Positions 6,907 to 10,275 of a DNA stretch of 10,275 nucleotides are shown piece by piece; positions within the stretch are counted from its first letter, which is position 1; the number at the start of each line of letters is the position of its first letter. The position numbers and the translations under genes are program-made. The stretch is from positions 1 to 10,275 of the forward strand of contig CABUAP010000031.1 in NCBI GenBank assembly GCA_902489675.1, given 5' to 3'. This DNA is from an uncultured Azospirillum sp. Lineage in GTDB: Bacteria; Pseudomonadota; Alphaproteobacteria; RF32; CAG-239. The notes under the pieces were generated by a model. It searched no databases. It saw only the letters and a list, made by a program, of their open reading frames with translations, and was not told where the DNA came from.

Positions 6907-7332
6907 CTATTTATTTTGGTAACAAGCGAGTATGATCTTGTCGATCGCGGAAATTTCAAAACCGTGAAGGCGGATTTTCGGTACGCTGACGCCGCAATAT
7001 TCTATCTTCTCCTGCTCCGGCAAGCGTTCTATTTTTTCACCGGCGGGAACCAGTTCCACAACCAGCTCGACAAAGACGGAAGGACAGGGTTCAAAACGGC
7101 AGACGCCGACACCGCGCACTTCCATCATACCGCGGATATTTTCCGGGCAGCTGGCCTTTAAGCGGCCAAATTTTTCTTCTATATCGGTGCGGTCGTCCGC
7201 AACCAGCTCCGCTCCTTTGTTCATCATCATCCGAAGCGCCAGATCTGATTTGCCGCTGCCGGAAGGACCGATAATCAAAATACCGTTTTCCTTATAGCTG
7301 ATACAGGTGGCATGAATATTTGTTTTACTCAA
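6907..7332 (-). CDS. hprK: HPr kinase/phosphorylase C-terminal-domain protein (short alphaproteobacterial form)
   Basis: The product is the kinase domain of HPr kinase, which phosphorylates the PTS protein HPr on serine; alphaproteobacteria have this short form without the N-terminal domain. The 141 residues contain Walker A GPSGSGKS (22-29), LVADDR (43-48) and the HprK signature EVRGVGV (71-77). The start is TTG at 7332: an in-frame TGA at 7339-7341 closes the frame upstream and there is no ATG before the Walker A region; AAAGG lies 10 bases before it. It overlaps the end of tsaE by 8 bp, so the two are translationally coupled. In many alphaproteobacteria hprK sits beside a two-component system, rapZ and PTS genes; none of those is in this window. 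Phosphorylase activity cannot be judged from sequence alone. Confidence 0.88.
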   Translation of the reverse strand: MSKTNIHATCISYKENGILIIGPSGSGKSDLALRMMMNKGAELVADDRTDIEEKFGRLKASCPENIRGMMEVRGVGVCRFEPCPSVFVELVVELVPAGEKIERLPEQEKIEYCGVSVPKIRLHGFEISAIDKIILACYQNK

Positions 7333-7768
7333 GACTATTCAGCCTTTCATCCCCGGTAATCGTAATCCGGCGGCCGCCGTTTTCGGGCAAAATTTCGATT
7401 TTAAACGCTTTGCGCGGCAAGTAACCGCCCATTTTTTCCGGCCATTCGATCAGCGTAACCCCGTCATAAAGCGCTTCTTCCATTCCCAATTCAAAAATTT
7501 CTTCCGGAGATTTCAAACGATAAAGATCGAAATGGTAAATTTCAAAATCTTTTGCCGCATAACTTTGAACCAGCGTAAACGTCGGGCTGGGAACTTCTTC
7601 GGCGTCGGTCAAGCTGCAAATAAACGCGCGGCTCAAAACGCTTTTACCCATCCCAAGCGTGCCGAACAGCGCAAAACAATCACCGCGGCGCGCCATTGCC
7701 GCCAGTTTGCGGCCGAGTACCGCTGTGTCTTTTTCTTTTGCACAAAACCAGGTTTTAGATTCGCTCAT
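7325..7768 (-). CDS. tsaE: tRNA threonylcarbamoyladenosine biosynthesis ATPase TsaE
   Basis: TsaE is the small ATPase that supports TsaB-TsaD in making the t6A modification at position 37 of ANN-decoding tRNAs. The 147-residue protein is of family length and has Walker A GTLGMGKS (36-43; the family often has GAGKT), then VPSPTFTLVQSY (59-70), YHFDLYRL (78-85) and LIEWPE (107-112), all typical. ATG at 7768 follows the nuclease-like gene by 8 bp with AAGGA five bases upstream, so the genes are co-transcribed. It overlaps hprK at its end. No tsaB or tsaD is in the window. Confidence 0.95.
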   Translation of the reverse strand: MSESKTWFCAKEKDTAVLGRKLAAMARRGDCFALFGTLGMGKSVLSRAFICSLTDAEEVPSPTFTLVQSYAAKDFEIYHFDLYRLKSPEEIFELGMEEALYDGVTLIEWPEKMGGYLPRKAFKIEILPENGGRRITITGDERLNSLE

Positions 7769-7776
7769 GCCTGTCC

Positions 7777-8829
7777 TTAAAAATCAAGAATGCTCTTTTT
7801 CGGCTGTTTGGGTTTGATCACTTTGATCTTGGGCTTTTTAGACTGAATTTCCCGCCAATCCCAAGGTTTGTAAAACTGTCCCTGCCACAACCCGCGGCCG
7901 TTGTCGCGCGCCTGTTGTTCATAGGGGAGATAGATGCCACTCTGCCGCGGATCAGCAACCGCCCAACCGGCATTGACCAAAGCCGCCCCGATGTCATATT
8001 GACCGAGCGCGCAAGTAGCCACCATGTTGCCTTTGGAATCCTGTTTTAGTACATGACATTCCAATTCGTGGCCGGAAATCCAACTTTTCAGCCAGCGAGC
8101 CGCTTCCTGTCCGCAGCGGTAGGCGCGGCCTTTGCCGTCGGCGCAGGTTTGGTTAGATTCCGGCGCATCAATACCATAGATTTTTATATAGCGGCCGCGC
8201 ATTTCCAAAGTGTCACCGTTAATGACTCTGGTAACACCGTAAACCGCCGGATAGTCATTGGGATTAAACGCTCTGGCCGGGGCAGCCGGTTCGCTGCTGC
8301 CGGTCAGGCTGTTTAAAAGCCGGCTCAATCCGCTTTCTTCCTCAGCGGCTGAAGGCGCAGCTGCCGGTGCCGGAACCGCCTGCTCACGAGCGGCAGATCC
8401 GACATCATCAAAATTTTCACTCAACAAAGGAGCGGCCGGTGAAGGTTCGCCGGCTGCGGAAACAACGGCCGGGGCAGGGGCTTCTTCTTCGGCAGAGGCC
8501 ATAACCTGCGTTTCCGAAACCGATGACGAAGCGCGGTTCTTGCCCAGAAAACTCATAATATTGGGCACGACTTTATCAACACCGCCGTTGAAGGCGCCGA
8601 TAGCATACATGATAAAACCGGCAATCAGACATATAATCAGCAAAACCGGCAGACAGCCCATTGCCCGCCAAACCATTTTGCCGAAGATATACAAGACCAC
8701 CAATCCGACAATAATGCCGATAAAACCACCGCCCTGAAACAGCATATTGGAACTTTGGGTGCCGCTGCCGCCCAAATAAATCAAAATAACCGCTGCCAAA
8801 CCGAGAACTAACTTTTTAATAAAAAACAT
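7777..8829 (-). CDS. Membrane-anchored thermonuclease-like (SNase-fold) protein
   Basis: The 350-residue protein has three hydrophobic segments at about 3-20, 36-50 and 58-80, then a Glu/Ala/Pro/Ser-rich linker (about 110-190) and a staphylococcal-nuclease-type domain at about 195-325, ending in a Lys/Pro-rich tail. The SNase core is clear: VINGDTLEM, IYGIDAPESNQTC, ALVNAGWAVADP and ARDNGRGLWQGQF-KPWDWR. Calcium-ligand equivalents D206 and D221 and the general-base equivalent E224 are kept. The catalytic arginines (R35 and R87 in S. aureus nuclease) align with K216 in IKIYGIDAPE and N268 in DSKGNMVATC. Nuclease activity may therefore be weak or lost. The ATG at 8829 has AAGGA upstream, and a TATAAT box lies 30 bp before the start. 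Topology and substrate are not known. Confidence 0.85.
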   Translation of the reverse strand: MFFIKKLVLGLAAVILIYLGGSGTQSSNMLFQGGGFIGIIVGLVVLYIFGKMVWRAMGCLPVLLIICLIAGFIMYAIGAFNGGVDKVVPNIMSFLGKNRASSSVSETQVMASAEEEAPAPAVVSAAGEPSPAAPLLSENFDDVGSAAREQAVPAPAAAPSAAEEESGLSRLLNSLTGSSEPAAPARAFNPNDYPAVYGVTRVINGDTLEMRGRYIKIYGIDAPESNQTCADGKGRAYRCGQEAARWLKSWISGHELECHVLKQDSKGNMVATCALGQYDIGAALVNAGWAVADPRQSGIYLPYEQQARDNGRGLWQGQFYKPWDWREIQSKKPKIKVIKPKQPKKSILDF

Positions 8830-8859
8830 GGGCTGGTTTCCTTAAATTCAATTTACGCC

Positions 8860-8865
8860 ATTATA
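8860..8865 (-). promoter_or_regulatory. Candidate -10 box for the SNase-like/tsaE/hprK operon
   Basis: Perfect TATAAT on the minus strand in the 67-bp gap between the cysteine-rich gene and the SNase-like gene, 30 bp before the latter's ATG. No good -35 is found 16-18 bp upstream. No terminator hairpin is visible in the gap, so read-through from parAB is also possible. Confidence 0.4.
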
Positions 8866-8896
8866 GACGGCAAGAGTAAAAATATGATTACCGCGG

Positions 8897-9127
8897 TTAT
8901 TTTGCCTTGGCATAACAACGGCAGTGGCAGATCCCGTCACGCTCAATATCGCTGCGGCATAAGTCGGAGATACAATAGCGTTCTTGGTTTTCACCGTCAC
9001 AAGGGCAGCGCTGCCAGCTGTCTTCGCCAAACATCCGGATTTTTGCCCGCGCTACTTTTTCAATATTTTCGGTTGGTTTCAAACCGCAGCTTTTGCAGTT
9101 ATCAAGCATTTTTTCCAATATAGTCAT
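8897..9127 (-). CDS. Ferredoxin-thioredoxin reductase catalytic-chain-like protein
   Basis: The 76-residue product has ten cysteine/histidine ligand candidates: CxxC at 11-14, CPC at 41-43, C52, C57, CHC at 67-69 and C71. The CPC...C...C...CHC arrangement is that of the catalytic chain of ferredoxin-thioredoxin reductase, which uses a 4Fe-4S cluster beside a redox disulphide to reduce thioredoxin with electrons from ferredoxin. The spacing differs from the plant/cyanobacterial form (C-P-C, 16, C-P-C, 8, C-H-C): here the middle pair is C-ISDL-C. The N-terminal CKSC is an extra motif. The ATG at 9127 has AAAGGGAT upstream and follows the parB stop by 10 bp, so it is probably co-transcribed with parAB. 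No partner subunit is next to it. The fold call is by motif and moderately sure; the physiological partner is unknown. Confidence 0.7.
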   Translation of the reverse strand: MTILEKMLDNCKSCGLKPTENIEKVARAKIRMFGEDSWQRCPCDGENQERYCISDLCRSDIERDGICHCRCYAKAK

Positions 9128-9137
9128 TTTTATCCCT

Positions 9138-10061
9138 TTAGTCGACGGTGTTCACCGTAAAATTCGGCAGACTGCCGTTTGTCAGTGTAGACTTTTGTTG
9201 CAAAATGTCAATAAGCTTATCCAAATCCGCCGGGCTGGCATATTGCAAAACAACTTTTCCGCCGCCGTTGCTGCCGGCGGAAATTTTAACTTTCATCCCC
9301 AAATTGCGGGTCATTAAAGAAGATATTTCTTCCAAATCGCTGTCTTTTGCTTTTGCCTTTTTTTCCGGCTTTGTTTTTTTGGCATCCGCGGCCAAAGCTT
9401 CTGCCTGACGGGCATTTAAACCGCGGGCAGCAATTTTTTGCGCTAAAGTTTCGGCATCAGCCAAACCGATCAGCGGCCGTACCTGTCCCGCAGTTAAAAC
9501 CCCATCGCGAACCATCTGCTGCACCGAGGCGGGCAGGGCAAGCAGCCGCAGTGTGTTGGCAATATAACTGCGCGATTTGCCGATAATTTGGGATAAGGCT
9601 TCCTGCGTATGTGAAAATTCGTCAATCAACCGTTGCAACCCCTCTGCTTCTTCAATAACAGAAAGATTTTCACGCAGCAGATTTTCAACCAGTGCAACTT
9701 CCAAAACTTCTTTATCGTCCATATTTTTAACGATAACAGGCACTTCCGTCAGACCGGCCATCAGTGAAGCGCGATAACGCCGTTCACCGGCAATGATTTC
9801 GTATTTGCCGTTACCGAGTTCCCGCACCAAAAGCGGTTGCAAAACCCCTTTTTCGCGGATGGACTGCGAAAGAGATTCCAACGCTTCGGGATCAAAATCG
9901 AGCCTTGGCTGATAGGGGCTCGGAGAAAGATCCGCCAAGGCCGCATTTTTTTCGCCGGCAGTATGAACGGTGTTCTCAGAATTTATCAGCCCCATATCGT
10001 CGCCTAGCAAAGCGCCCAACCCGCGGCCCAGACTTTTTCTTTTGTGACTGTCGTCTAACAT
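9138..10061 (-). CDS. parB: Chromosome partitioning protein ParB
   Basis: ParB binds parS sites near the origin, spreads as a CTP-dependent DNA clamp and works with ParA to segregate the chromosome. With the start at 10061 the protein has 307 residues. It shows the N-terminal ParA-contact motif SLGRGLGALLG (10-20), the CTP-binding/arginine patch GERRYRA (92-98), ENLLREN (126-132), a helix-turn-helix (about 151-174, TQEALSQIIGKSRSYIANTLRLL), a Lys/Ala-rich linker and a C-terminal dimer domain. This start is chosen over the longer frame (ATG at 10130) because AAGGAG at 10070-10075 is eight bases upstream and the conserved N-terminal motif then sits near the start. It overlaps the parA end by 7 bp. 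No parS-like TGTTTCACGTGAAACA site was seen in the window. Confidence 0.96.
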   Translation of the reverse strand: MLDDSHKRKSLGRGLGALLGDDMGLINSENTVHTAGEKNAALADLSPSPYQPRLDFDPEALESLSQSIREKGVLQPLLVRELGNGKYEIIAGERRYRASLMAGLTEVPVIVKNMDDKEVLEVALVENLLRENLSVIEEAEGLQRLIDEFSHTQEALSQIIGKSRSYIANTLRLLALPASVQQMVRDGVLTAGQVRPLIGLADAETLAQKIAARGLNARQAEALAADAKKTKPEKKAKAKDSDLEEISSLMTRNLGMKVKISAGSNGGGKVVLQYASPADLDKLIDILQQKSTLTNGSLPNFTVNTVD

Positions 10062-10275
10062 GCGATCAGCTCCTTTTCTCTTTTCAAAACTTCGCCGGCC
10101 AGACTGATATATGCCTGCGATCCCGAGCATTTAAAATCATAAAGCAGAACCGGTTTGCCGTGGGACGGCGCTTCCGATACGCGGACATTCCGCGGGATAA
10201 CGGTTTGATAAACCTTGTTGCCGAAGAAACTGCGGACATCTTCTTCCACCATCTGGGTCAGATTATTGCGGCCGT
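10055..10275 (-). CDS. parA: Chromosome partitioning ATPase ParA, C-terminal part only
   Basis: The end of a ParA/Soj-type Walker ATPase, which forms the nucleoid gradient that ParB-parS complexes follow during segregation. About 72 residues are in the window; they begin GRNNLTQMVEEDVRSFFG and contain the conserved TVIPRNVRVSEAPSHGKP and GSQAYISLAGEVL segments. The rest, including the deviant Walker A, lies beyond the right edge. It ends with TAG at 10055-10057 and overlaps the parB start by 7 bp, so the two are translationally coupled. Confidence 0.95.
   Translation of the reverse strand, partial: GRNNLTQMVEEDVRSFFGNKVYQTVIPRNVRVSEAPSHGKPVLLYDFKCSGSQAYISLAGEVLKREKELIAC
10070..10075 (-). promoter_or_regulatory. 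Ribosome binding site deciding the parB start
   Basis: AAGGAG on the minus strand, eight bases before the ATG at 10061 and inside the end of parA. It supports the shorter ParB start over the ATG at 10130. Confidence 0.8.

Noticed and set aside
10062..10130. Longer ParB start at ATG 10130
   Set aside because: The added residues lie inside the parA coding end and resemble no ParB N terminus; AAGGAG before 10061 supports the shorter start.
9138..10275. A parS site near parAB
   Set aside because: No sequence close to the TGTTTCACGTGAAACA consensus was found here or elsewhere in the window.

Overview
The window looks like a stretch of chromosome from an alphaproteobacterium. The evidence is the gene content and sequence style: dnaX-ybaB-recR, radA next to cvpA, a short HPr-kinase-type protein of the alphaproteobacterial kind, MlaE/MlaF lipid transport, and ParA/ParB of the chromosomal type. 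The moderate GC content, an anaerobe-type ferredoxin-thioredoxin-reductase-like gene and a secreted ankyrin protein would fit an uncultured, possibly host-associated lineage, but that is inference. No insertion sequence, phage gene, CRISPR array, tRNA or rRNA was seen.

Layout. Positions 1-2983 (+ strand) hold the 3' part of dnaX, then ybaB, recR and a small secreted ankyrin-repeat gene, all closely spaced and probably one transcript. Positions 2984-3192 hold a bidirectional terminator and a strongly folded segment that resembles a 6S RNA. Positions 3193-6844 (- strand) hold mlaE-mlaF-radA-cvpA, read from right to left, with a good -10 box upstream of mlaE. Positions 6907-8829 (- strand) hold a membrane-anchored nuclease-like gene, tsaE and hprK, again with a -10 box upstream. 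Positions 8897-10275 (- strand) hold the end of parA, then parB and a small cysteine-rich gene.

How the genes work together. Most are housekeeping: the clamp loader and recombination mediator (dnaX, ybaB, recR), branch migration (radA), outer-membrane lipid asymmetry (mlaEF), tRNA t6A modification (tsaE), signalling through the PTS (hprK) and chromosome segregation (parAB).

The points most worth a second look are: (1) an in-frame TGA in dnaX exactly where a zinc-binding cysteine codon is expected; (2) a run of ten A in dnaX at the end of the clamp-loader core, with stop codons close behind in both other frames, as expected for a gamma/tau slippage switch; (3) the 6S-like RNA between the convergent operons; (4) the ferredoxin-thioredoxin-reductase-like gene in the parAB operon; (5) a nuclease-like membrane protein that lacks both canonical catalytic arginines. 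I see no clear sign of a wholly new multi-gene system; the novelty here is at the level of single sites and genes.
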